From Alloprevotella sp. (GTDB lineage Bacteria; Bacteroidota; Bacteroidia; Bacteroidales; Bacteroidaceae), in contig JAFUTC010000007.1 of assembly GCA_017471505.1 (NCBI GenBank), positions 1 through 64,000 of the forward strand: DNA of 64,000 bases, read 5' to 3'. A program made the position numbers and the translations under genes. Each line of letters opens with the position of its first letter. Positions within the stretch are counted from its first letter, which is position 1. Below are positions 1 to 6,990 of this stretch, piece by piece. Under the pieces are notes generated by a model. The model saw only the letters and a program-made list of their open reading frames with translations, was not told the DNA's origin and ran no database searches.

Positions 1-60
1 GGAATAGTAGATGACATAGATGACTGTCAGAACTAATACGAATATGGCAAATGCACTCAT
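1..60 (-). CDS. N-terminus of a small membrane protein (partial, cut by window edge)
   Basis: On the minus strand an ATG at 58-60 opens a frame that stays open to the window edge. It encodes 20 residues, MSAFAIFVLVLTVIYVIYYS, a strongly hydrophobic start that would be a membrane anchor or signal anchor. It belongs to the mobile element or, if the element ends just here, to the chromosome. I do not recognise the family from so few residues. The preceding AT-rich sequence (61-226) is compatible with a promoter region but shows no clean TAnnTTTG box. Confidence 0.4.
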   Translation of the reverse strand, partial: MSAFAIFVLVLTVIYVIYYS

Positions 61-178
61 TTTGATACTTGAATTTTTGGTTCGACTTAAAATTTGCGAG
101 TGCAAAGGAACATAGATAAATCAATATAAAATGAAGAAAATATGAATTACAATCGAATATTAACAGGAGTTTAGTTTT

Positions 179-208
179 GAGTATAATATTGCAGAAAATA
201 TCATACTC
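179..208. repeat. Imperfect inverted repeat, about 12 bp arms
   Basis: The arms GAGTATAATATT (179-190) and AAATATCATACTC (196-208) pair with one mismatch around a short GCAGA spacer. It lies between the leftward gene at the window edge and the terminator of the primase-like gene. It could be an operator for the edge gene or a weak extra terminator. There is no long T run. Confidence 0.45.
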
Positions 209-226
209 GAAAACATGAAAACACAT

Positions 227-256
227 AAAAAAAGGAGCCTCGGTTGAGACTCCTTA
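227..256 (-). terminator. Rho-independent terminator of the primase-like gene
   Basis: On the minus strand AAGGAGTCTC pairs with GAGGCTCCTT (one mismatch) across a 4-nt AACC loop and is followed by a run of seven T. It sits 24 bp after the stop of the leftward gene ending at 280 and closes the element's replication gene run. Confidence 0.8.
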
Positions 257-279
257 ATATACATGACAGTACAAACTGG

Positions 280-1179
280 CTACAGTTCGGAATTAGACTG
301 TTTAACCAGATAGTCATTCAAGTCATTGTAGGGATTGAATCTGTGTGTCTCATCAATGACAATATCACCAAGGATTTCTTTCATAGACTGAAATGTGCGC
401 TTGCCGCCATCGTCATTGTCGAGATATGAGTGTACATATTTATATGATGGAAGCTCACTCAAAGCCTTATCAAGGCAGTTGATGGAGTTCAATATCATAT
501 AATCACATTGATAGGGCAGGCAAATACGGCTGCTCTTTATGTCTGTGAGCATCATGTATGAAAGGAAATCCATAAAACCTTCGAAAACAATGATGTGCTC
601 CTGGATCTCCTCATTACTCTTCCGAATAAGTGTTATATCTTTATGCCCTATACATCCTTTATAATATTGGTTCCTGATTTCGTACCCTCCAATTCTATTA
701 CGAAAAGCGATACCGAAATAGTGCTTGTCGCGCAGGTCATAATGGACTTCGCAACAATACACACGGCTTAGGTTCACATCAATCTTCCGCTTCAGCATAT
801 ACGATAAAAGGGCTTGATGTGTAAGCGGATGGTACGCTACATTGTGCATCTGCCCGGATTCCTGTCTTTTTGGAGGGGCATCTTTCCGATGATAAATAGC
901 GTTAATGAATGAATTGCTTTTAGGCGCGAGTATGGTAAGGGCTTCACTGGTGGTCTTCACATTGTATAGCCCTTTTATTAAGTCGAGGATGTCACCACCT
1001 TCCCCTAAACCATAGTCATACCATTCATTTCGGCTGGAGTCAACCTTGAAAGAAGGTGAGCTCTCACTACGGATTGGGGAGTTGTACCAATAAATATGTC
1101 CCCTCTGCTTTACTGCCTTGTGTCCTTCCTGTTCAAGAAAGTCCACTAAATTGATGAGTTTGGCTTGTGATATGTTCAT
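280..1179 (-). CDS. Toprim / DNA primase-like protein of mobile element
   Basis: The 299-aa product resembles the small toprim proteins of Bacteroidales integrative elements, which carry a DnaG-like N-terminus and a Toprim fold. Residues 40-70 (SPSF, WYDYGLGEGGDILDLI) match the primase N-terminal region, but the cysteine and histidine ligands of a CHC2 zinc finger are not in the usual places. The Toprim signature is visible as the glutamate in IIVFEGF (E200) and the acidic SYLDNDDGG (D254-D256). The likely role is primer synthesis during replication or transfer of the excised element, working with the ATPase encoded just upstream. The gap to that gene is 45 bp, so the two are probably co-transcribed. 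Confidence 0.75.
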   Translation of the reverse strand: MNISQAKLINLVDFLEQEGHKAVKQRGHIYWYNSPIRSESSPSFKVDSSRNEWYDYGLGEGGDILDLIKGLYNVKTTSEALTILAPKSNSFINAIYHRKDAPPKRQESGQMHNVAYHPLTHQALLSYMLKRKIDVNLSRVYCCEVHYDLRDKHYFGIAFRNRIGGYEIRNQYYKGCIGHKDITLIRKSNEEIQEHIIVFEGFMDFLSYMMLTDIKSSRICLPYQCDYMILNSINCLDKALSELPSYKYVHSYLDNDDGGKRTFQSMKEILGDIVIDETHRFNPYNDLNDYLVKQSNSEL

Positions 1180-1224
1180 AGTTTACATTGTAAGTATGCC
1201 AGTACATATATATAAACAGTCAAA

Positions 1225-2331
1225 CTAAACTAAACCGTCTTCATCAGTGTCTTCTGACTGTTTTTCCGATTCTGGTTTCTGTGGGACATACTGGTAAGCC
1301 TTATCAGTCTTTAGTATCAGTCCCATCTCAATCAGGTATCGGAGCAAGCTGATGATGGTGTTTCGACCTCGTGAATAACCAATGTTTGAATAACCATCCA
1401 TCAGGAGATTGATCATCTTTGAATAACCCAGTGGAACATTATCGCCAACAACGCTTTCAATAGCCTCTCGATGCTGTTCTTCCGTTAATCTGGAGAAGTG
1501 CATCTTCTTGTCACGTCTGGCAAGTTCAGCCTTGTAGCCTTCCACATAGTCTGGAAGACCGTTGTTGTCGATACGAAACGCAAAAGGGGCAAATTCCTTG
1601 TCTCTAATAAACATGGCTTTCACCTCGCTCATGTTGCTGTCATCAATATTCTTGGTAATCTGGAGCACAGTCTCAGCCTTGTTGTTCAACTCGGAACCAA
1701 TATGGCCACGGGTGTTGTCATCGCCTTTGTTCAAGTGAAGCACTGTGTGAATGTGAAGGTCATAGAAACTTGACCATCGCATCAGATCATTGATAATGTC
1801 AAGAGCCTCACTTGGATTGTTAATGTCCCTGAGCAGGTCACGGACACCATCGATGACAACCAAGCCATATCGTGAATCACCACGTAATGCCAGGGAGATG
1901 ATGTCGCGTCTCTGTTCTGGGGTGTACTCACGCAAGACAAAGAAGTCGATGAGTCCGCTTTCCTTGTTCAATGGAAGATTAGCCAGCTTCAGTATTCGCT
2001 CCAGAACCTTATGACAGTGGTACTTGCTCTGTTCCGTATCAATATAAAGAATCTTTTTCTTGTCTTCAGGCAAGTGTGCCTTATATCCAAGAATCTCTTT
2101 ACCTGATATGGCAGCAGCAACAATAGCAGAGACGTTGAACGTCTTCTTACTCTTTGGTTTACCCACCGAAGCACTGAAGTTGCCCAGAGTTGCTATAGTT
2201 GCTCCTCCGCATGTGATGATTTCTGGGGGAAAAGCGTATTCCTCAGTAACCTTCAGCTTAATGTGCTTTAATAATTGTTCAAATGTCTTCTGGTCAATTC
2301 TCTGATTGCCTAATGTTGTTATGTCCATCAT
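1225..2331 (-). CDS. RepA/RecA-like AAA ATPase (putative element helicase)
   Basis: The 368-aa protein has the layout of the RepA/RecA-fold ATPases (AAA_25 type) found in plasmids and integrative elements. A Walker A-like stretch, GKPKSKKT, lies at residues 57-64 with the classical glycine-rich loop altered. ILYIDTEQ follows near residue 97, and a Walker B strand, YGLVVIDG, lies at 155-162. A C-terminal winged-helix-like tail is possible. The expected role is a replicative helicase or loader for the excised circle. It starts 2 bp before the end of the upstream HTH gene, and the primase-like gene follows, giving an HTH-ATPase-primase unit. Confidence 0.75.
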   Translation of the reverse strand: MMDITTLGNQRIDQKTFEQLLKHIKLKVTEEYAFPPEIITCGGATIATLGNFSASVGKPKSKKTFNVSAIVAAAISGKEILGYKAHLPEDKKKILYIDTEQSKYHCHKVLERILKLANLPLNKESGLIDFFVLREYTPEQRRDIISLALRGDSRYGLVVIDGVRDLLRDINNPSEALDIINDLMRWSSFYDLHIHTVLHLNKGDDNTRGHIGSELNNKAETVLQITKNIDDSNMSEVKAMFIRDKEFAPFAFRIDNNGLPDYVEGYKAELARRDKKMHFSRLTEEQHREAIESVVGDNVPLGYSKMINLLMDGYSNIGYSRGRNTIISLLRYLIEMGLILKTDKAYQYVPQKPESEKQSEDTDEDGLV

Positions 2332-2333
2332 CT

Positions 2334-2801
2334 TTATTTGTTTTTAGTGTACAATCCTTTTAATACTTTATCCATATGGGTGGCAGCATATTCTTCTATC
2401 TCTTCGTCAGATAGTACTTTATGCTTAGCTATCCATCTGTTAAGGTCATCCCTTCGAATATAAACAGTCTTACCATTGGGCTTGTATATAGGTAATTCGT
2501 GTTTACTCGTCAACTTATATACAAGGCTTGATGAAAGCCCAAGATAGTCAGCTGCCTCATTAACAGAGAGGTATTCCTTTAAGATGTACATCTTCCTTTC
2601 TATGAAAAGCAAGTGTGATGTAAGCTCTTTAAGAGTTCCAAACCTTCTGAGGAAATATTCAAGATTGTTAAGTTTGTTAACAGCTTCTTCTATCTCAGCA
2701 GTTTGATCGAGAATACTTTTGGCTTGTTCGAGCCTATCAAGTAAACTCATAATCTGAACATTTTCATTCGGATTCTCGGTCATTGCATCTGTTTTGCTCA
2801 T
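2334..2801 (-). CDS. Excisionase-family HTH protein (second of a tandem pair)
   Basis: The 155-aa product has an N-terminal helical, probably coiled-coil segment (residues 15-75) and a MerR/excisionase-type HTH_17 domain at about 77-135, with SVNEAADYLGLSSSLVYKL followed by the wing IYKPNGKTVYIRRDDLNRWI. Such proteins act as recombination directionality factors or regulators of excision. Its first 38 bp overlap the end of the paralogous gene upstream, which argues for translational coupling and joint action. The DNA-binding domain is at the C-terminal half, with the helical part probably used for oligomerisation. Confidence 0.8.
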   Translation of the reverse strand: MSKTDAMTENPNENVQIMSLLDRLEQAKSILDQTAEIEEAVNKLNNLEYFLRRFGTLKELTSHLLFIERKMYILKEYLSVNEAADYLGLSSSLVYKLTSKHELPIYKPNGKTVYIRRDDLNRWIAKHKVLSDEEIEEYAATHMDKVLKGLYTKNK

Positions 2802-3174
2802 TGTCTTGGTCTATTTCGTTAAACACTCTATTATGTAACAACCAATCGTCAAGTTCGCTTCTACTGAAGTATATAAGCTTGCCTGTTGGCTTATAGTGAG
2901 GTATCTTTCCTCCGCTGGTAAGTTTATACATGTGAGATTCTGTAATTCCCATATACTCGCATGCTTCAGCAACTGATAAAACGGTCTTGACCTCACTGTA
3001 GAACCTGTCAACATGCTCAATCGTTAGCAATCTTGGATTGATATAATCCAGCTTTTCTTCAATACAATGAAGTCGCTTGGGTATGTCACTGGCAATAAGT
3101 TCGGTTAGACGTTGGTCTATGGAAACAATCATTTCCAGAGTACTGTCTGATATTGAAGTCTTACGTCTGCCCAT
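2764..3174 (-). CDS. Excisionase-family HTH protein (first of a tandem pair)
   Basis: The 136-aa product is a paralogue of the next gene: a helical N-terminus, then an HTH_17 domain from about residue 67 (SVAEACEYMGITESHMYKL, then HYKPTGKLIYFSRSELDDWL). Tandem HTH_17 genes next to integrases in Bacteroidales elements usually encode excisionase or regulatory factors; which one is the directionality factor cannot be told from sequence. A -7 box (3247-3254) and a 13-bp imperfect palindrome lie just upstream, so autoregulation is plausible. Confidence 0.8.
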   Translation of the reverse strand: MGRRKTSISDSTLEMIVSIDQRLTELIASDIPKRLHCIEEKLDYINPRLLTIEHVDRFYSEVKTVLSVAEACEYMGITESHMYKLTSGGKIPHYKPTGKLIYFSRSELDDWLLHNRVFNEIDQDNEQNRCNDRESE

Positions 3175-3211
3175 TAAAATCTCTATTTAAGTTAAACAAA
3201 AATGAAGGAAA

Positions 3212-3254
3212 GCCCTCCGTTACCATTGTGAACCGGTTACGGAGGGCAAAAGTA
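3212..3254 (-). promoter_or_regulatory. Promoter with abutting palindrome before the HTH pair; also possible terminator
   Basis: The minus-strand TACTTTTG (3254 to 3247) fits the Bacteroidetes -7 consensus TAnnTTTG. Its last base is the first base of an imperfect palindrome, GCCCTCCGTAACC pairing with GGTAACGGAGGGC (3212-3247, one mismatch, 10-nt loop). The palindrome may be an operator for the HTH proteins, a leader hairpin, or the terminator of the upstream gene ending at 3337. The following T-rich TTTCCTTCATTTTT is only a weak terminator tail. Confidence 0.6.
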
Positions 3255-3336
3255 CATGTAATACTGTTGATGGGGAAGAGAGAATAATGAGAACCAAGGT
3301 GATTCTCTCGTTTACTCCCTGACCATATCTTTGCAG

Positions 3337-4053
3337 TTATTTGTTCGTGTTTCTTTTTCTTTGATATTTCTGACCGACAGACTTAACTGCATCATCAATG
3401 ATCTTCTCTTGTGCAGACATCTCCAAATCTACAATAGAGTATAACGCAGATGACAAGGACTTTTGTGTTAATGTCCCTTTGCCAGTTGAGCTTACAATGC
3501 TGCAATGATGGGCAATGACATTCTGCCAGTTACGAATAATGAGGTTGTAGATGGATAATTGATCGAAGAAGAACGCAACAAGTCTATTGTTGCGCGAATG
3601 CAGTGGCATCGTCATTTTGCCATCCAAAAGAGAATGAAGGTCGTCAGCGTCGATAATTTCACTGAATACTCTTGCTTCGTTACAGCAGCGAGCAAGAAGA
3701 ACCAAATCGGATTGCTCCAAACAAGCGCATAGATTATAATCTGTGGCTTCCCTTACTTTGGTTGGTGCCACATAGTTGCGAGAAGATGGAAGAGTAGTGT
3801 TGAAAAGATGTAGCAATTCCATCAAATCAGCATCGCTTACGTTGTCCTTACCGAAAAATTGCTCAACAAGGTCTCGACGCTTGGTAAGCAAAGAATAAAG
3901 GATGTGATAGTTCTTCTGATGCTCATTCTTGCTCCAGGCATCAATGGCATCATGGAACTCGTGGCTATAGACAAAATCATCAGCGTAACGCTGATAAAGT
4001 TTGCCCTGGTTAACAACTTCGACCTGATAGAGGTCATAGGCTTCGTGGAGCAT
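3337..4053 (-). CDS. Unknown mobile-element protein
   Basis: I do not recognise the family. The 238-aa product from the ATG at 4051-4053 is mostly helical, soluble and has no signal peptide. It has a hydrophobic stretch near residues 160-172 (RLVAFFFDQLSIYNLIIRN) and a basic tail. The frame is open a further 31 codons upstream (to about 4146), with plausible coding sequence such as LTAAKSGNSGLLE just before the Met. The real start may therefore be a non-ATG codon, for example CTG at 4090-4092. It sits alone between a 419-bp leader-like gap and the HTH pair. Confidence 0.55.
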   Translation of the reverse strand: MLHEAYDLYQVEVVNQGKLYQRYADDFVYSHEFHDAIDAWSKNEHQKNYHILYSLLTKRRDLVEQFFGKDNVSDADLMELLHLFNTTLPSSRNYVAPTKVREATDYNLCACLEQSDLVLLARCCNEARVFSEIIDADDLHSLLDGKMTMPLHSRNNRLVAFFFDQLSIYNLIIRNWQNVIAHHCSIVSSTGKGTLTQKSLSSALYSIVDLEMSAQEKIIDDAVKSVGQKYQRKRNTNK

Positions 4054-4472
4054 TTCGAGTAACCCCGAATTACCACTCTTGGCAGCGGTCAGATGACCTG
4101 ACCACGTAAGTCTCTCGAAAAAGAGAGAGAGAGAAATTTTCTTTTCTCATTGCTTTTGATGTTTATTAAAGTGAATAAAAATATGAATTGAAGGCTTTCG
4201 CCAATATGTATTTTCATCGTCTGATAGCAATAAATGAAGTCTCTCTCTGTACATATACATAGAGAACGCATAGGCTGTCTTGCTCTATGCTTAGACAGCC
4301 TTATCGGAATGTTTATATTGACCATTTCTACGCACATATTAAGTCAATTTGAAGGGCAAAGGTACGAATTGACTGTGCAGTCATTCTTCATAGGTGTATA
4401 AAAAACAACAAAAGTGAACAAATATCAAATTTGTCCACCCTTGTTGTAGATTGAATATACCACAAATAGTGG
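4054..4472 (-). promoter_or_regulatory. 419-bp gap: leftward promoter and hairpin leader
   Basis: The minus strand has a -7 box TACCTTTG (4364 to 4357) pointing at the 238-aa gene, giving a leader of about 300 nt. Within it is a perfect 9-bp hairpin, AGGCTGTCT / AGACAGCCT (4272-4301, 12-nt loop), and a CTCTC...GAGAG stem at about 4112-4130. A short frame of 82 codons starts at 4337, only about 15 nt after the expected transcript start, and runs through the hairpin. The layout resembles leader-controlled genes of Bacteroides conjugative elements, but nothing here proves attenuation. No conserved RNA family is recognised. Confidence 0.45.
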
Positions 4473-5525
4473 CTATTCATTATTATATTCTGAGGCGATG
4501 CGTTTAAGAACTAAATCGTATGTTTCATATGTAGGCTTCCTTTGTAACGAAACAATTCCGCTCTTCATAGTTCCTAAATTAGGTGGTGCACCATTGATAG
4601 TGAAACATGCATGCGCCTTGACCCAGCAGTTTTTATTTGTCTTTGTAAACGTGTGATGTATGAAATAGGCAAGGTGACGCTGGTCACTTATCCATTCAAC
4701 AGGACGCACGAATTTACTATTACCGAGATTGAAAATACTAAGGAAATTGTCGTAATCGGTTTCCTTGCTTATATATCCATAAGCCACAAGCTCTTTGTAC
4801 AAAGTGCGAATCTTTCTATTGCCGTATGCCGCCGTAAAGAAAGAATCTTCTTTGGGTTTAATAAGCAAGTTGAAGTCAACTTCTGGGTATAATTCCATAA
4901 GAGTCTTTGCTCTTTGAAATTGCTTGGCACTGATAGGAACGGAGGAGAGCTTATTTGCGTAATCAATATTCCATAGCTCCTCGAAGTGTGACCATTTATG
5001 TCTTGGTGCCAATTTTAATTCTTCTCCAATAGCAAAGCCAAGGATTTTGAGAGTATATAAATCTGTATCTCCTTTGGGCTGGAAATCAGAGGTCAGATAA
5101 CCTGCTTTCACAGCTCTCAGAAATAGATTTTCTGCATCTTGGAAGGCAAATGCCTCAGGTAGGCTGGTAAATTTGCCTTTAGATGTTTCAATGCTTTCGT
5201 TTACCAGTGACAGCAGCTTTGCCGTAGAATCAATAACTTTGGACAAAGCATCATAGGTGCTGGCTTCTAAAACTGCTTTCCCTTCTTCTGCATAGTTCTT
5301 GATGATCTCTGACGAACCTAAGGCACTGATTAAATCAATGATTTTTGGATCTGGATTGAACAGAACGTATTCTATAACGTTGTCAACCCATTGCTCAAAT
5401 TCCATTAACTCGTCAGCATATTGGGATAGATGAACCTTACCCGTAACACCTATATCATAATTAAGCTGCTTGAAGAACTTGTTGAACTTCACAAAGCTTA
5501 GTACTGCTTCTTGTCTGCTTACCAT
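4473..5525 (-). CDS. RteC-like protein of unknown function
   Basis: The 350-aa soluble protein follows the integrase by 25 bp and is probably in its operon. The N-terminal 250 residues are helical. The last 110 (LYKELVAYGYI, then D-x-F-x-x-IF, W-x-x-x, LAYFIHH) resemble the C-terminal domain seen in RteC and other Bacteroidales mobile-element proteins. RteC controls excision of the CTnDOT family of tetracycline elements. A regulatory or accessory role in integration or excision is an inference from this resemblance and the position. Confidence 0.5.
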   Translation of the reverse strand: MVSRQEAVLSFVKFNKFFKQLNYDIGVTGKVHLSQYADELMEFEQWVDNVIEYVLFNPDPKIIDLISALGSSEIIKNYAEEGKAVLEASTYDALSKVIDSTAKLLSLVNESIETSKGKFTSLPEAFAFQDAENLFLRAVKAGYLTSDFQPKGDTDLYTLKILGFAIGEELKLAPRHKWSHFEELWNIDYANKLSSVPISAKQFQRAKTLMELYPEVDFNLLIKPKEDSFFTAAYGNRKIRTLYKELVAYGYISKETDYDNFLSIFNLGNSKFVRPVEWISDQRHLAYFIHHTFTKTNKNCWVKAHACFTINGAPPNLGTMKSGIVSLQRKPTYETYDLVLKRIASEYNNE

Positions 5526-5550
5526 ATTATAATAATGTATTAAGGGTTAC

Positions 5551-6717
5551 TTAATCAGATATCTTAGGAATCAAGCTTACAGCTGCCTGTTTGTTCTTAT
5601 CAAGCACCTTCGCATATATTTGAGTGGTGGAAAGTTCACGATGACCAAGTAATTTTGATACTGTGTATATATCAGCACCAAGGTCAAGCATCATTACGGC
5701 AAAGGTGTGACGAGCACAATGGAACGTGATATTCTTAGTTATACCAGCAGCAAGAGCCCAACGTTTTAGTTCAAGAGATATCCAAGTTCCGTAGGTGAAT
5801 CCTTCAAATACACGGTCAACATCATTCCGTCGAGTACCAAGATAAGCAACTGCTTCTTCTGATATGTCCAGATATTCCTGACCACCAGTCTTCTTCTGCT
5901 TGAAAATAATACGTGTGAAATTCCCTTGTTTATGGATTTCTCCCCAAGTTAGTTTCTCTATATCACTCTTGCGCAATCCAGTAAGACATGAAAAGAGGAA
6001 TGTAGCCTTCAAGATAGGGTAGTTGCATGGTGTGGCTGCAAGCTTCTTGACCTCTTCAATCGTTAGGTACTCGCGCTCAACCTCTTCTTGCTTGAACCCC
6101 TCGATACCTCTAATAGGATTCTTAGTGATAATACCTTTCTCAAAAGCCTCATTGATACATGCACGGAGCTTGTTGAAGTAGGAAACTTTAGAGTTTTGTG
6201 ATAATCCCTCGAAAGCGTAAACACGCTTAGAACCTCCACGCTTTCTGGTATCTTTCTCTGCTGTGTTCAAATAATCTTTGAATCCTTGAATCCATGCAGC
6301 GTCAATATCATCAAAAGTGGTAAACTCATCGCAATATATTTCGAGGTGTTTAAGACAACTGTGCCAGTTGCCCCAATTACCCAAAGTGTCAGGAGTTTTC
6401 AACCGTTCTTCGCACATCTGGCGATAAAAATCAAGGAAACGAACTCCTTCCTGTTTGGGCTGTCCTATTTCATATTTACCACTAAATAGGTCAAGCTCAC
6501 GTTTGGCTCGCATAGAATTAGCTACTGCTAAGGTCTGGCGGTTTTGCTCCTTCTCAATAGCAGTATTGGGAACAACAAGGTAGAGCTTCAGATATTCTTT
6601 CACTCGCTTGCCATTAGAGTAGATGTCAAGATAGAGACTGGAACTTCCATCTGCCAGTTTCTTTTCACGAAGCTTGACTTGTCCTCGTTGAGTTGTTGAT
6701 GTTTGTTTCTTTGCCAT
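5551..6717 (-). CDS. Tyrosine recombinase / integrase
   Basis: The 388-aa product is a phage-type integrase of the Bacteroidetes family with a SAM-like N-terminal domain (about 90-210) and a catalytic domain (about 215-385). Catalytic residues are visible: R249 in TGLRKSD, H333 and R336 in HCARHTFA, H359 in LLGHRELS and the nucleophile Y368 in TTQIYAKV. It should integrate and excise the element at the mnmE 3' end. It is the gene closest to mnmE and reads in the same direction, so mnmE read-through could also drive it. Its own promoter lies at 6830-6860. Confidence 0.95.
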   Translation of the reverse strand: MAKKQTSTTQRGQVKLREKKLADGSSSLYLDIYSNGKRVKEYLKLYLVVPNTAIEKEQNRQTLAVANSMRAKRELDLFSGKYEIGQPKQEGVRFLDFYRQMCEERLKTPDTLGNWGNWHSCLKHLEIYCDEFTTFDDIDAAWIQGFKDYLNTAEKDTRKRGGSKRVYAFEGLSQNSKVSYFNKLRACINEAFEKGIITKNPIRGIEGFKQEEVEREYLTIEEVKKLAATPCNYPILKATFLFSCLTGLRKSDIEKLTWGEIHKQGNFTRIIFKQKKTGGQEYLDISEEAVAYLGTRRNDVDRVFEGFTYGTWISLELKRWALAAGITKNITFHCARHTFAVMMLDLGADIYTVSKLLGHRELSTTQIYAKVLDKNKQAAVSLIPKISD

Positions 6718-6758
6718 TGCCTTTATAGTTTTAACGAGTTACTACCAAATGTCGCCAC

Positions 6759-6833
6759 GGGGGACAAAAAACCATCTTTCGGGGGACAAAAAATGGGGGT
6801 GCGTCACTCTTTGGGGGACATCTGGGGGACAAA
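6759..6833. repeat. Four direct repeats of GGGGGACA at helical spacing
   Basis: Copies of GGGGGACA (three of them extended to GGGGGACAAA) start at 6759, 6781, 6813 and 6824. The start-to-start distances of 22, 32 and 11 bp are close to two, three and one helical turns, which puts the copies on one face of the DNA. They lie between the integrase promoter and its start codon. They may bind the integrase, an excisionase or a repressor. Confidence 0.7.
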
Positions 6834-6860
6834 GTTAGGCAAAAATCTGCAAACAAACAA
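6830..6860 (-). promoter_or_regulatory. Integrase promoter
   Basis: On the minus strand TAACTTTG (6837 to 6830) matches TAnnTTTG, and a TTG at 6860-6858 lies 20 bp further upstream, fitting the Bacteroidetes TTTG / N19-21 / TAnnTTTG promoter. The expected leader to the integrase ATG is about 105 nt and contains the GGGGGACA repeats. Confidence 0.6.
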
Positions 6861-6945
6861 TACCTAAATCAAAAATCTGCAAAAACCCGAACAATCTTTA
6901 ACACTTGAAAACAAGGCATTTATGGGCTTATTTTTGCAGATTTTA
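6841..6945. repeat. AAAATCTGCAAA repeats, two direct and one inverted
   Basis: The sequence AAAAATCTGCAAA occurs at 6841-6853 and 6871-6883. An inverted copy (TTTTTGCAGATTTT) is at 6931-6944. The set lies between the integrase and the mnmE stop codon, the usual place for integrase arm-type sites next to the recombination core. The inverted arrangement fits arm sites but binding is unproven. Confidence 0.55.
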
Positions 6946-6965
6946 TGTGTTTCTTTGCAATCGGA

Positions 6966-6990
6966 CTATTTTCCCACGCAGAAGTGGGAG
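6966..6990 (-). other. Candidate attachment site at the mnmE 3' end
   Basis: The last codons of mnmE read TTCTGCGTGGGAAAATAG, encoding the conserved FC(I/V)GK tail. The same end of mnmE (thdF/trmE) is the attB of Salmonella genomic island 1, so it is a known hotspot. Here it is the first chromosomal sequence next to the integrase gene. The duplicated copy that would prove it must lie left of the window. Confidence 0.5.

Larger units (their letters stand above)
1..6965. mobile_element. Integrated mobile element (right-hand part), inserted behind mnmE
   Basis: All genes read leftward and comprise a tyrosine recombinase, two excisionase-like HTH proteins, a RepA-like ATPase, a primase-like protein and unknowns, a gene set typical of Bacteroidales mobilizable or conjugative integrative elements. 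Base composition is visibly more AT-rich than the chromosome that starts at mnmE. The integrase is the last element gene before mnmE, as expected for an element that recombines at the mnmE 3' end. The left end, relaxase and transfer genes are not in the window, so I cannot tell an ICE from a mobilizable element. The exact right junction lies somewhere in 6718-6990 and no second att copy is visible here. Confidence 0.8.

Noticed and set aside
1-240. Second copy of the mnmE 3' end (attL)
   Set aside because: I searched by eye for TTCTGCGTGGGAAAA or its complement at the left edge and found none; the element end must lie outside the window.
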